From Malachius bipustulatus (taxonomy: Eukaryota; Arthropoda; Insecta; Coleoptera; Melyridae), in assembly GCA_910589415.1 (NCBI GenBank), contig OU342630.1, positions 20,617,867-20,681,866 of the forward strand: a stretch of DNA of 64,000 bases. Direction: 5' to 3'. Below the pieces are notes generated by a model. The model was given only the letters and a program-made list of their open reading frames with translations, had not been told where the DNA came from and made no database searches. Positions 10,889 through 21,482 of this stretch are shown piece by piece (position 1 is the first letter of the stretch; every line of letters starts with the position of its first letter). The position numbers and the translations under genes are program-made.

Positions 10889-11883
10889 AAGATATCAAAA
10901 TACAATAAAACTTTTTTCTTATGTTATTATTTATGGCAAGCTTAATAGATTTGACGAGTTTGCTTTCTAGATAAAGATTGCAATATCATAAAATACGTGA
11001 CTAAAGGTTCCAAAATAAAAAGTCCATAAAGATGTAAAGATAATAAGAAGAATAGCAAAAATATCAAAAATCCATTTTGCAACTATGTCCTGTTCGTTTT
11101 CATAAAACTTCAACCTCGTAAAAATGGGACATAACCCAACTCCAGCAAATGATTGACAGCGGTCATACCCAGTGATTTTTATCACCCTACACCATAACCC
11201 AATTCTTTTATAATAAGTGAACGGCATATAGGTGTGATAGTAATTTTTTAAATCTTTCAAGAAAACAGTAGTGCTTCACAATAACCAAACATACATAATA
11301 TGAATCTCTACTTGTTTGAATGATTAAAGAAGTCAAGATTTTCAAACGAGCAATAAAAATGTATAACTCTATTTTGCTCAAAATATTTGAGCATCAATAA
11401 TTTTGATATTTTGTGCATCTAAAATTCAATTAATGAGTTAGTGTGTCTTATTCAGAAGCATTTTTAGAAATATGGATATTTATCTACATTTTATATACAT
11501 ATTTCACCTGTCAGTTATTATTTGGTATTATATGTGATGCCATGTCATTCATGCTTTGCAACCACTTTCTATAATCTATTATATTAACCTTTTTCTTCGA
11601 ATGCATGTTTTGTGCTGTTAACTCATATTCATCCATCTATCCGATCATTCTTTTCTGAATAAATAATTAAATATTTATAAAAAATAGGTACACCTGAACA
11701 GGTGTCTTCTATAATTTGCCACTAATTCAATATAACTGTCTCAGTTCTGAAAAAAAACAGTCACACTGTCACAGTTTTTTTTTTGCACTTGAGATTCACA
11801 AGACACAGAAATTTTCAATATGAGCTATTTTTCTACTTGCTGCAGTCACTTCAGCGATTATATTAAATTCTAATACCTTGCAG
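10889..11883. other. Presumed Abl intron upstream of the first recognised exon
   Basis: No exon of the SH3, SH2 or kinase domains was recognised here. The segment ends in TTATATTAAATTC...CTTGCAG, a credible branch/acceptor region for the exon at 11884. Confidence 0.5.
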
Positions 11884-12110
11884 GTTTAACTCGAGAACTG
11901 CAGAATCTGACAGCAGGTACAAAAATGGAGAGCGAGAGTGACTTACAGGACCAGACTCCTGACACCGATGACTCGGGAGCTCATTCATATACCGAAGCTT
12001 CCTCTGGAGGGGTGACCTTAGGCCCTAGTGCTTTCAAGCGGGCACCTATTATGGGCAACCGCGGTCTGGAACAGAAGAACAAAAAAGGCAAGGCCAAAGA
12101 TGCTGCACCG
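11884..12110 (+). CDS. Abl: Abl tyrosine kinase, exon in C-terminal tail (post-kinase)
   Basis: The exon is bounded by CTTGCAG (acceptor, 11881-11883) and GTAAGT (donor, 12111). It enters with two bases of a split codon and leaves on a codon boundary. It encodes about 75 residues: LTRELQNLTAGTKMESESD, an acidic stretch, then KRAPIMGNRGLEQKNKKGKAKD. It is assigned to Abl because it splices in phase to the next exons, which carry diagnostic Abl sequence, and because the region just after the kinase in insect Abl is a similar acidic-then-basic linker. The lysine cluster could act as a nuclear-localisation or acidic-lipid-binding patch. The identity of this exon taken alone is less certain than that of the downstream ones. 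Confidence 0.75.
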
Positions 12111-13464
12111 GTAAGTGCGAAGGTTTAATTACTATGCTTTCCTCTAATGACAATGTTTATTTCTTGTTTGATATTAATTTATGTACGTATTAGAACCTCA
12201 GTCCTTAAACCTTGTCAAAGGAACAGAACTAAAGAACTGTTCGATTAACCTCTTAAGCAGGTGGGAGTCTCGGCGCGTTGTTCACGCGGTGGGCACTGTA
12301 TTTTAAGCTCTAAAATCTCGGGGGCATATAGCGACAGCGCGAAATGTATTGGAATGAAAAATATTTAATTGAATCAATTAGGATTAAAACTACACAATGC
12401 AGATGTAGAATAATAAACAAATATTGAAAAATCATTCCAATTTTCCATGAAAGTCAGTAGTGTCTCGTAAACTTTAATAAACTTTAAGAAGGTGTAATTT
12501 TTTTTTAAATATAATATTACATTTTGTTTATTTTTGTTTGTTTTTTTTTTTTAAATGCTATATTACCAGAGAAAAGGCAACTATAGGGCGAAACACGTGT
12601 CTGTGCTTGTCTGGTACTCTGGTGGCTCTGTTGTTGTTTGGATGGAAGCTCTCTTGATTGAGTTTCAGGCACTGCCAGTATGACAAATGTTAGGGCGATG
12701 GATGAATACTCCGACCCCATTTAACAGGCTAGTAATTGCACTTTATGTGCTTTATACACTCATACGACCTGCATGCATTGCTTTATTTATTAAATGTTAT
12801 ATTATCCAAGCATTCAAATATTGGAATAAGAAAATCTTTAAATTATACAATCAAAAATTGAAATGGTTAAATTTTCCTAAAAGTATATCTAAACCTAACT
12901 AACCACTTACCTAATTATTGTATTTTTGTTTTCATCCTGGGTGGAAAGTTATTTTTTTATTTATTTATAACGCAGTCAAACACATGAAAATCAAGAAGAA
13001 AAAGTTTTAATAAGTCTGAAATAAATAATTTCACAGTAAAAATTGGAAATAATTTTATATTGTGATTTTATTTTATTCATTACACAAAGAACTGTATAAT
13101 GCTATGAATAATTTTTGTTTACTTACTCAACACAACAATATTTCAGAAGGTAAAAAATTGCTTTAATTTTCTTTTTTTGTCACAATAATTTTTATAAATA
13201 GCAAAGAATATATTCCATTTGTAAAAACTAGATACGAATATGGAAACTGTAGATCGAGTAACAAAATTCAGCTACGAAACTAACAAAGGATGAACAATAT
13301 CACGACAGCAATAAATTTCACAGATGTTGAAATTTTTATATTACCCTTTGTATTTCTGAATTCTGTGATGTCCAGTAGAATTACTGTGCATTTATTCATT
13401 ATGAATATTTCCAGTATTATTGTTTCCATAATATTATCAAAGTAAATCGATGTTAATAAAATAC
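12111..13464. other. Abl intron, no further gene seen
   Basis: Starts with GTAAGTGCGA. Contains a short GC-rich island at 12246-12350 (TCTCGGCGCGTTG and nearby) and poly(T) runs near 12500-12550. No exon or paired repeat was supported. Confidence 0.5.
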
Positions 13465-13474
13465 CTGCATAATA

Positions 13475-14157
13475 CCCAAGTCAAGTTAGCCACGCTTTGG
13501 CCAGCCACGCTTTCGGCCAGGGAGAAGGGCTTCGATTAACTTCCAGCATTTTTTTTTCGTTTGTTAAGTCCATGGCCGAAAGTGTGGAAAGCCATTATTA
13601 TAAAATTTCGACTTTTTCAACTACTTTTCAGCAAAAATGATTTTTTCAGTTTATAAAGTTCGTGGCCGAAAGTGTGGCTGGCCATTATTATAAAATTTCG
13701 GACTTTTCTCAGCAAATTTTCAGCAAAAATGATTTTCTCAGTTTATAAAGTTCCTGGCCGAAAGTGTGGCTGGCCATTATTATAACATTTCTGACTTTTT
13801 CAGCAAAACTGATTTTTTTTTTACTTTGCAAAGTTCGTGGCCCAAAGTGTGGCTGGCCATTATTATAAAATTTAAGACTTTTCTCAGCAAAATTTCAGCA
13901 AAAATGAATTTTTCAGTTTATAAAGTTCGTGGCCGAAAGTGTGGCAGCCATTATTATAAAAACTCGAACTTTTCGTGGCAGAAAGCGTGGCTGGCCGTGA
14001 CGTTTCAACAATTACGATTTTTTAGTTTACGGTGGTTTTTATTGGGTCTCCATTTAAGCCGTGAATAACGAAAACACAAATTTGTTGAAAATTATTAGAA
14101 GAACCTTTTCCTGACCGGAAGTGTGGCTGGCCGAAGCGTGGCTAACTTGACTTGGGT
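13475..14157. mobile_element. 683-bp TIR element with 10-bp TSD and internal tandem repeats
   Basis: Ends are CCCAAGTCAAGTTAGCCACG and its complement (about 23-bp inverted repeats). They are flanked by the exact duplication CTGCATAATA at 13465-13474 and 14158-14167. The interior is four to five tandem units of about 85-95 bp, each containing GGCCGAAAGTGTGGCTGGCC, CATTATTATAAAATTT and a CAGCAAAAATGATTT-type segment. The units repeat the subterminal word of the element itself (GTGTGGCTGGCC). A 9-11-bp duplication suggests a Mutator-like origin. It lies in an Abl intron and has no coding capacity. Confidence 0.8.
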
Positions 14158-14167
14158 CTGCATAATA

Positions 14168-14711
14168 ATAATTATTAAAAGAGTTTATTGTTTAATTCAT
14201 TACTTTACTTATTAGTAGGTAATGCGATTTATTTAACAATTAAACTAAAGTGATGTCAGTAGTGACATCTATAATATTTGTAAGAAAACTAGTAAGACAA
14301 TAAATAATTGATCTAGTTCATTGATTCTCATTAAGAAAACGATGTGAAACCCTTATTTTTGCCGCATGCCACTGGATAGCGCTGGAGTCTTCAATATTTT
14401 GCAAATATCTACAGTTGCCTATCAATTTCAACATATTTTTTTATGATTATCTCATCAACAGATGCCAGCATTAGACTTATAAGCTCAATTTTATTATGCT
14501 ACCAATATAAGCCAAGAAAAAGGTCATCGTCGTAATAGTGCCGTCCCCGTTAGATGAGCTGATTTGTAGCGTCTTGGTCCATTTAAGGGGTTAACTAAGG
14601 ATAGTCTAAATTTGAAAGGAGATACTAAGCTTACTTGTTTCAGTGTTAGCGCTAAACACCCACTTTCCTCCTTCAGGCGCATACAGCAGGTAATCCTCAT
14701 TTAAGTTACAG
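14168..14711. other. Abl intron remainder
   Basis: No other feature recognised. The segment ends with CATTTAAGTTACAG, the acceptor of the next exon. Confidence 0.5.
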
Positions 14712-15070
14712 GTGGCCGCCTTGGAAGTGCAGAATGTCCGTAAAGCTATCAGCCGTTATGGCACCCTACCCAAGGGTGCTCGTATCGGGGCCTACCTGGA
14801 GTCCCTCCGTCAGAACCCCCTCCCCACCGATGGAGACCACCAGGCTAACGCAGCCTTGGAGCCCTCAGCCGCCGAACCCACCCCTCGCTCGCTATCCCCA
14901 CGCACTGGCATCCGCACGCAGCCCCAGATGATCCGCAGCAACTCCTCAAGCGGTGTCACTACTTTCCATTCCCATCCACCCGGATCACCCACTTCCAAAC
15001 TTTCACGAAACAGAGGACTGATCAGAAACAATACTGGAGAATTGATACGAAATACAACCGGGGATATTAG
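14712..15070 (+). CDS. Abl: Abl tyrosine kinase, conserved tail exon
   Basis: Acceptor TTACAG precedes GTGGCCGCC; the exon begins in phase 0 and ends (donor GTATGA at 15071) two bases into a codon. It encodes about 119 residues beginning VAALEVQNVRKAISRYGTLP and continuing KGARIGAYLESLRQ. That conserved block is found downstream of the kinase in insect Abl (I recall a comparable GERIGAYLDSLRQ in the fly protein). The rest is low-complexity, rich in S, T, P and N (RTGIRTQPQMIRSNSSSGVT), with likely phosphorylation sites. Codon use here is GC-rich compared with the flanking introns, as expected for a conserved exon. The TTG/GTG region is not a translation start. Confidence 0.88.
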
Positions 15071-15935
15071 GTATGATTATCAGTTCTTTAATAATAATTT
15101 TAATTTACCTCCCAGTATTCATTAATGAATAATTAGATACTAAAATATGTAGGTATGTATTGTTAAAACTTGTCGAATGCAGGTCTGAATACGCGCTTCT
15201 TGAGTCAATATTGTCACATTAGAACAATACATGATGGTACTTATCTTTGAGGAATGGTAGTTTCCTTGTTGAGATGGCTTTTGTTCTTAATCCAGCAATC
15301 AGGTAATAACCAATTAAATGAGTAACATAGATGATTGTAGGTTTTCTGTATAGATAGATGAGGGGGATAGAGAGAACAGGGCCATTTCCCATTGATGAAT
15401 TAATGAAGTTTTACAAACATCTGAACTCTCTGAAGGTAATTTATATATCTGGATAATAAAAATTGTTTATACACCACAAATCTTTGTTTTTTGTGTAAAA
15501 TAATGACAGCATGCAGTCTGCATATCTATGGATTATAAAGTATTGCACACATCTGCAGGTTCTCGACTAAAGACAACTGTAATTGACCTGCATGTTATGA
15601 TGTAATGACTCTATTTGAAATGACCTAAGAAGGAGCGCTAATGACTTGACTGAAAAATAAGAAGAACAACGTATCAAAATTCTGTACCGCAGCTATCCTG
15701 TGTCACGACATAAAATTCTGCTAGTATAACCCACCTAATTAAAAGCCGTTTGTAGGAGGCCTATCTGAATGTTTGAAAAAAAAGAACTCTTGATGTGTTA
15801 AATGTCAACTTATCTGTCGTGAGCTTTTAAATTTAATGCTTGGATGCTTGCCCCTGAACTCTAGATTTTAATTTAAGCTTTGGACGTTTGGACTTAAACT
15901 AATCCCGCTTGAAACTCTAGAGCAGAGATTACTGC
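15071..15935. other. Abl intron, 5' part
   Basis: Donor GTATGATTAT at the left end. No coding or repeat feature recognised before the LINE insertion. Confidence 0.5.
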
Positions 15936-16829
15936 ATGGGGGGTAAGAATGGGCAATCTATTTACCTTCATTTACCAAGTATTTACATTTTGGTTTCCAC
16001 CTTCTATAAAAACTCCTATAAAGTGTCATGGAATGGATATATTAATAAAAAAATTAATAATGTGTTTTCATCATGCTGCAGAGATAGACATGCTTCTCAC
16101 GGTAGTGATATTAATACGAAACAAAGTGCTTCTGTTGCACGACGGAGAGGAGACAGTGTGGGTACTGGAGATTGTGGGAGTTTTGATGATCTTGATAACA
16201 ATTCTAAGATATTATTCAGTCTTTTGTCTAAACGAATTGATCAACTTGAGTGTAGATTTGATGGATCTATTGTCGATATTAAATTAAGAGTCAGTACAAT
16301 TGAAGAAAGAATTGATATTATCGAGAATAAGTCTCTGTGCACGACAGAGGATACTATTGCTGAAATTGCTGATAGAAGATCACGTGAAAATAATATCATT
16401 GTTTATAACTTGCCGGACTCTGCAAGTGCTAACTTCTCCGATGCTGGAAAATTTGCTGAAATTCTCGGTGGTTGTGGTGAAGATGTACCGTTCCAAATTA
16501 ATGATATTAAGGTTTCCCGGCTTGGGAATAAATTCTCCAAGAATAAGGTACGTCCGTTAAAAGTTTCCTTTCCTTCAAGCGAACACGTTCACTGGATCTT
16601 TCATCATAAAAAGAAGATTTGTGTTGATTCTATAAATATCTCAAATGATCTAACACGCAAACAGAGAGAATTTCGTGCTCGTGTGGTGAAAGAGTTGAAA
16701 CATCGTAGGGAGAATGGTGAAAATGATATCTTTATCAAATACTTTAATAATGTACCGACTATTTGGAAAGATAAATCGAAGAAGAGTTCCGGAGATCCAT
16801 CGTCTGATGCTGTTGGATCCAGTAAATAG
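15936..16829 (+). CDS. LINE ORF1 (coiled coil plus RNA-binding region)
   Basis: Open frame of 297 codons. Residues about 90-130 (heptad-like LLSKRIDQLECRFDGSIVDI, then VSTIEERIDIIENK) look like a short coiled coil. Then comes RRSRENNIIVYNLPDS, the start of a LINE ORF1 RRM-like domain, continuing through KVRPLKVSFPS and NDLTRKQREFRARVVKEL, which resembles the C-terminal domain of L1/CR1-type ORF1 proteins. There is no zinc knuckle. The true start is uncertain: the first in-frame ATG near 15936 is preceded by sequence that need not belong to the element. It ends with TAG at 16827-16829, directly in frame with ORF2. Confidence 0.7.
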   Translation: MGGKNGQSIYLHLPSIYILVSTFYKNSYKVSWNGYINKKINNVFSSCCRDRHASHGSDINTKQSASVARRRGDSVGTGDCGSFDDLDNNSKILFSLLSKRIDQLECRFDGSIVDIKLRVSTIEERIDIIENKSLCTTEDTIAEIADRRSRENNIIVYNLPDSASANFSDAGKFAEILGGCGEDVPFQINDIKVSRLGNKFSKNKVRPLKVSFPSSEHVHWIFHHKKKICVDSINISNDLTRKQREFRARVVKELKHRRENGENDIFIKYFNNVPTIWKDKSKKSSGDPSSDAVGSSK

Positions 16830-19709
16830 GATTGTGAGAGCCCCACTCGGATAAACTTACTGTATCAGAATGTACACAGCATCAGAGGTCGACTTAACTT
16901 GGTCAGGTCGGGAATAAATATAATTCCTGATTATGATGTTATTGTTCTTACGGAGACCTGGCTGAATGAGGAAATAAGTGATGCTGAACTGGGCTTATGC
17001 AACTATAACGTTATACGCTGTGATAGATCAATTTTTTCAAGTGAGAAGAGTGATGGTGGTGGTGTTTTACTTGCCTTGAATAGAAAATTTAAATTCGATA
17101 AAATGTTTGTATCTGATAATTCGTTTGAAATGACTTTTGTTAAGGTATTCACCACCCATGACAGTTATTTTATTGTTGGAGCTTGTTATATACCACCTAA
17201 CATGAAGTCTGAATACTATTTGGACTTTATCAATTGTATACAAAATACTCTGTATGATAATAATTCGAGAAATGATTGTAAGTTTTGTCTCATTGGTGAT
17301 TTTAATATTCCTGGCTATGAGTGGATATTAGAAAATAATTACTCATCTGCTGTTGGATTTCACAATAATGTACACCTTAGAGATGCTGCACGATTGATGA
17401 GCGACTGGTCGAGGACTTATAAACTTGTTCAATTGAATAAAATAAAAAATAATGCTGGTAACATCCTAGATCTAGTGCTCACAAATATGTATAATTCTTC
17501 TTCAGAGATTAGCGATGAATTTTTGATCCCGTGCGATGAGTCTCACGAACCACTGACAGTCTCTCTTTTCGTAGGTGAGGTTGAATGTGGTAATTTTGAA
17601 GAATCTATACTTGATTACAGACACGCAAATTTTGACGAAATCTCTGACAGGCTTAGCAGGATCACGGTTCCCAGTAACATAGTTGAGTATCATGACTTGA
17701 ACACATATGTAGACAGCGTTGAATCCCAAATAGATGTTATTGTGAGTGAATTTGTACCTATTATCAGAATAAAAAATAGATCTTTCCCCAAGTGGTTCTC
17801 TAGCGAGCTTAAAGCAGCTGTGATTAATAAAAAAAAACTACACAAACTTTTTAAGTGCTATAAATCCCATTATTACTATGTACAATTTAAGAAAGAGAGA
17901 GCTTACTGTAAGCTTCTTCTGGCCAGGGATGAGAAACTCTATTTGGAAGGAACCGAGAAATCTTTGAGTAATGATTCTAAAAATTTTTTCAAATATGTCA
18001 ACTCTTTAGGCACTTTTAATTCTGTTCCGTCCTCAGTTCATTTGGATAACACTTTTGCTGATAATGGATTGGACATCGTGAATTTGTTTGCTCATAAGTT
18101 TGGTGGTGTCTATTCGGGAGATGACTTATCGAACACACCAGTGTTATTCGATTTTAATGATTGCTACAATACTATTGTTTTTTCGTTAGATGATTTAGAT
18201 GATTGCATTAAACACCTGAACCCAACACACAGCCCCGGCCCTGATAGAATCCATCCATTAATTATTATTAACTGTTCAGAAGCTATTAAACACTGGCTCT
18301 TGGATTTGTTAAACCTCTCTATTAGACTCGGAGTTTTCCCAGATGCGTGGAAATTATCTTATATATCCCCGTTACTTAAAAACGGAGACCCTTCTGATGT
18401 CGCTAATTACCGTCCTATTAATAAATACAAAGTTTTCGCTAAAATGTTCGAATATTTAGTAAATATTAAAGTCTTTCCCTATTTAAGGAAATTTATTCAT
18501 CCTGGGCAGCATGGTTTTCTTAATGGACGTTCGACTGTTACAAATCTGACTGTCTACTCTGAATTTGTAATATCCAATCTAAATAATGGAATTATTGTGG
18601 ATTCGATTTATACCGACCTCACCCGCGCTTTTGATTTGGTAAATTTTGACCTTCTTGTTAGAAAACTTCATGCATATGGATTGACCGGCTCTCTCTTGTC
18701 GTGGTTTCGTTCTTATCTCAGTGGACGAAAACAAAGGGTAAAGGTGAAACAGTTCATCTCTGACCCAATTGATGTCTTATCAGGGGTGGGACAGGGCACT
18801 CATTTGGCACCTATTTTATTTTTAATCTACATTAATGATGTCTTTGATCACATCCACCATAGTGAGGTTCTATTGTTTGCCGATGACACTAAGCTATTCA
18901 AAGCCATTACTGAACCGAATGATGTAAACTTACTTCAGGAAGACATCGATTCATTTGTTGATTGGTGCAGTCTCAATGGTCTTAGATGTAACCCAAGAAA
19001 GTGTTTCTCGATTAGGTTCGGCCGCACTAGAATACCCATCAGCATCTATTTGCTCGCTGGTGACCCACTGGAAAATGTGGATCATATCCGTGACTTGGGG
19101 GTCACCTTTGACTCTAATATGACCTTCAGAGCACATATCGATCACTTAGATATTATGGTCCGCAGTAAAATTTATTTTATAAAAAGGTTCTCATTCAGGT
19201 TTAGATCAATCACGACGTTCAGAGTATTGTACTTTTCATTCATCTATTCCAAGTTGATGTATGCCTCAACAATTTGGAGGCCCCGCGAATTGGGATTGAT
19301 CAGAAAACTGGAATCTCTGAGTCATCTGTATTTGAGATTTGCGGCATTTAAAACTGGAAATCCTCTTCATTACACAGATCATGATTTCACTGCCACTTAT
19401 CAGATATTCTCTATCCCCAGTTTGGAATCTGCGAGAAACAGATCAGATCTGCTTTTCGCATTTAAAATTTTGACCAATTCAGTTGATTGCTCCAGCATTG
19501 TTAATAGTCTCAATTTTCACGTACCAGCTAGAACACTTAGAACAAATCACCATTATTTTGATATTCCTTTATTAGCTTATGGCAAAAGAGAGACAATTAT
19601 CTCTAGATTATCGAAATTGTGTAATCTTAATTACCGTTGGTTCGATTTTTATAACTCTTCTTTCAGTCGCATGAAAGCTAAGTCCAAATTAGTCCTTGAA
19701 TATGCATGA
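16830..19709 (+). CDS. LINE ORF2: endonuclease and reverse transcriptase, intact
   Basis: The frame runs straight on from the ORF1 TAG with no ATG before the endonuclease begins (INLLYQNVHSIRGRLN at about 16851). Endonuclease landmarks are VIVLTETWLNEE, IGDFNIPGYEW and the C-terminal SHEPLTVSLF, where the usual D of SDH is replaced. Reverse transcriptase landmarks are SPGPDRIHPL, NYRPI, the catalytic YTDLTRAFDLV, SGVGQGTHLAPILF and LLFADDTKLF. The frame stays open for about 960 codons and ends at 19709 with a C-terminal region lacking RNase H. All reverse transcriptase motifs are present, so this copy may still be competent. Translation would need readthrough of TAG, reinitiation or a non-AUG start. 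Confidence 0.9.
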   Translation, partial: DCESPTRINLLYQNVHSIRGRLNLVRSGINIIPDYDVIVLTETWLNEEISDAELGLCNYNVIRCDRSIFSSEKSDGGGVLLALNRKFKFDKMFVSDNSFEMTFVKVFTTHDSYFIVGACYIPPNMKSEYYLDFINCIQNTLYDNNSRNDCKFCLIGDFNIPGYEWILENNYSSAVGFHNNVHLRDAARLMSDWSRTYKLVQLNKIKNNAGNILDLVLTNMYNSSSEISDEFLIPCDESHEPLTVSLFVGEVECGNFEESILDYRHANFDEISDRLSRITVPSNIVEYHDLNTYVDSVESQIDVIVSEFVPIIRIKNRSFPKWFSSELKAAVINKKKLHKLFKCYKSHYYYVQFKKERAYCKLLLARDEKLYLEGTEKSLSNDSKNFFKYVNSLGTFNSVPSSVHLDNTFADNGLDIVNLFAHKFGGVYSGDDLSNTPVLFDFNDCYNTIVFSLDDLDDCIKHLNPTHSPGPDRIHPLIIINCSEAIKHWLLDLLNLSIRLGVFPDAWKLSYISPLLKNGDPSDVANYRPINKYKVFAKMFEYLVNIKVFPYLRKFIHPGQHGFLNGRSTVTNLTVYSEFVISNLNNGIIVDSIYTDLTRAFDLVNFDLLVRKLHAYGLTGSLLSWFRSYLSGRKQRVKVKQFISDPIDVLSGVGQGTHLAPILFLIYINDVFDHIHHSEVLLFADDTKLFKAITEPNDVNLLQEDIDSFVDWCSLNGLRCNPRKCFSIRFGRTRIPISIYLLAGDPLENVDHIRDLGVTFDSNMTFRAHIDHLDIMVRSKIYFIKRFSFRFRSITTFRVLYFSFIYSKLMYASTIWRPRELGLIRKLESLSHLYLRFAAFKTGNPLHYTDHDFTATYQIFSIPSLESARNRSDLLFAFKILTNSVDCSSIVNSLNFHVPARTLRTNHHYFDIPLLAYGKRETIISRLSKLCNLNYRWFDFYNSSFSRMKAKSKLVLEYA

Positions 19710-19831
19710 TTACCTTTGCAGCTTTTTGTTTATATACCTTGCTGTGCATTTGTTTTTTGATATATATGTTTTATTTTGTATGGGGCTCACCCCGTTGGTA
19801 TAAGAATAAATAAATAAATAAATAAATAAAT

Positions 19832-20406
19832 ATTACGCAGAGCCACAAAATTTTCAAAAAATGTTACTTCTGTATTCGTTCTTATCAACATGAACATTGA
19901 ACAAATTTGTGGTAATCTTGTGGGATTGCTGGGTTGTTATTGGGTGATAGGATAATTGAATGAGATTGGGTTTTCATTGGTTTATTACACAACACTTAAA
20001 CACTACATAACAACGGTTATCTATATCTAATAATTCGTTGACTAGTAATACATACATAATTATAACTTATACTATAATAATTGATAATTTATAATTGTAA
20101 TTGATTTTCGGATAGAGTGTCCATCTATTATATATCGCCAGTTCAATGCCAACGCATTGCTTACCCTTAGTCAGCATTATTGCAAGGTCGGTACCTGTCA
20201 GGGTTACCGTCTTGTTATTAAACATTATTTATCGATGTCAGTATAATATTACAACAACGCTTGTTTTGATAACAACCTAGTTAATGAATTGACTTTAAAA
20301 TATTTACTTATTGAAAAGTAAGATTTCCTTGCTAATAATCTTAACTGGTCCATGACACCTATCCATCACAAATTATATCTAATGAATATTTCATCTCTAC
20401 TTTCAG
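19832..20406. other. Abl intron, 3' part
   Basis: No other element recognised. It ends in ATCTCTACTTTCAG, the acceptor of the exon at 20407. Confidence 0.5.
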
Positions 20407-20870
20407 GAGCAGTCTGAGGCCGTTTAAGTCGACCAATAACTCCTTCAGAAGCGGTGGCAGTCCTTCGAGATCGGTGCAGCCCCGACTGGCCGATTTGGAA
20501 TTCCCGCCTCCGCCCACTGATCTGCCGCCCCCTCCAGAAGAGTACGACCAACCCATGGTAGGTGATGGGGGTCATTCGATGATCTCTTCGACCGAGCTGA
20601 AGAAGAGGGTTATTCCGATTTCACCTCTGACCGGGAAGAAGGGCTCGAGCAGGGATAACGTGGAGGAAAGCGGGGATGTGAGCAACCTGCAGCCGAGCGT
20701 AGAGGAGGCGAGTTCAAGGTTCGGGGTTAGCTTAAAAAAAAGGGAACCGGAGGAGAGGAGTTGCGAGTGGAGCCCTGAAAGTGGTAAACAGTTGGATGGA
20801 GAGCAGGGAGCCGTCACATCGCCGATCGATGGGTTGCCGCCTCCTCCGATGTTTCCAGAAGCTGTAAGCA
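20407..20870 (+). CDS. Abl: Abl tyrosine kinase, proline-rich tail exon
   Basis: Acceptor TTTCAG, donor GTAAGT at 20871. The first base completes the split codon from the previous exon (AG+G, Arg) and the exon ends one base into a codon, matching the next exon. It encodes about 154 residues: SSLRPFKSTNNSFRSGGSPS, then the proline block LEFPPPPTDLPPPPEEYDQP, then a charged region (KKRVIPISPLTGKKGS), and finally DGLPPPPMFPEAVS. EFPPPPTD fits the (D/E)FPPPPx(D/E) ligand of Ena/VASP EVH1 domains. PxxP-type runs could bind SH3 domains. Ena is a classical Abl partner in insects, so the motif makes functional sense. An alternative donor at 20864 would break the frame to the next exon. Confidence 0.9.
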
Positions 20871-21482
20871 GTAAGTAATTTTGTTGTGCTTTTCATCGAT
20901 TCACTTCTGCTCGAGTTTTAGCCTGAGTCAGGAAATAATGTGGTTTCAGTCCGTATCAACATAAATGCTAGATACTTATTTTAAAGGGGTATTTTCCCTT
21001 CAACACTGCAAGTTAATCTACTACATCAATTTTGCAATAGAAAGTTACCTTCTTAGAGCCAAATAGAGAAAAAAAAATCCTACACTATGGATGAATTGCC
21101 AAGGTTAGCAACACAGCAAGACCATTGAAGTAAGCAAAAAAATACTAAAAAAATTAATGAACTACCATTAGTTTAGCAACGAAGAAATTTTTTTTCAAAA
21201 ATTACAACAAAAATCACCATTGAATTTTTATAGTTTGTAATTTTTTGTTCATATTGGCATTGTTCGCGGAGTTGATCCGTGATCAGTACTGGACAGATTC
21301 GCATGCGCACGGAAGTTTTTGGCGTTCGCGGTAGGTGATATCAGGAACATTTGACAAAACATCGAGCGTTTGCTCAGTCTCCTGAACAAGTACAGAGCTA
21401 ATCCTGGACAAGTTAGACGAATCCGAGGATTACAGCATGTATTGCTTGTCAGTCAACTTTGATTTGAGGTTATGATTGTCGA
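20871..21482. other. Abl intron, 5' part
   Basis: Donor GTAAGTAATT at the start. No gene seen. A GC-rich patch at 21260-21420 (AACATCGAGCGTTTGC and nearby) shares some words with 22860-22990 but no clean repeat could be defined. Confidence 0.45.

Larger units (their letters stand above)
15936..19831 (+). mobile_element. Non-LTR retrotransposon (CR1/Jockey-type, no RNase H), copy 1
   Basis: Coding-strand order is ORF1 (to 16829), ORF2 with endonuclease and reverse transcriptase (16830-19709), a short 3' UTR, and a microsatellite tail of AAAT units (19805-19831) instead of poly(A). There is no RNase H. Tails of short tandem repeats are common in CR1-like and some Jockey-like clades. The 5' border is not visible: ORF1 stays open back to 15936 but its first 50 or so codons look non-conserved, so the element may be 5' truncated near 16.07 kb. 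No target duplication could be paired. It sits in an Abl intron in the same orientation as Abl. Confidence 0.85.

Noticed and set aside
1..11883. Upstream Abl exons (SH3, SH2, kinase)
   Set aside because: No conserved kinase or SH2 words with flanking splice sites were found, so the exons were not called although the gene must extend upstream.
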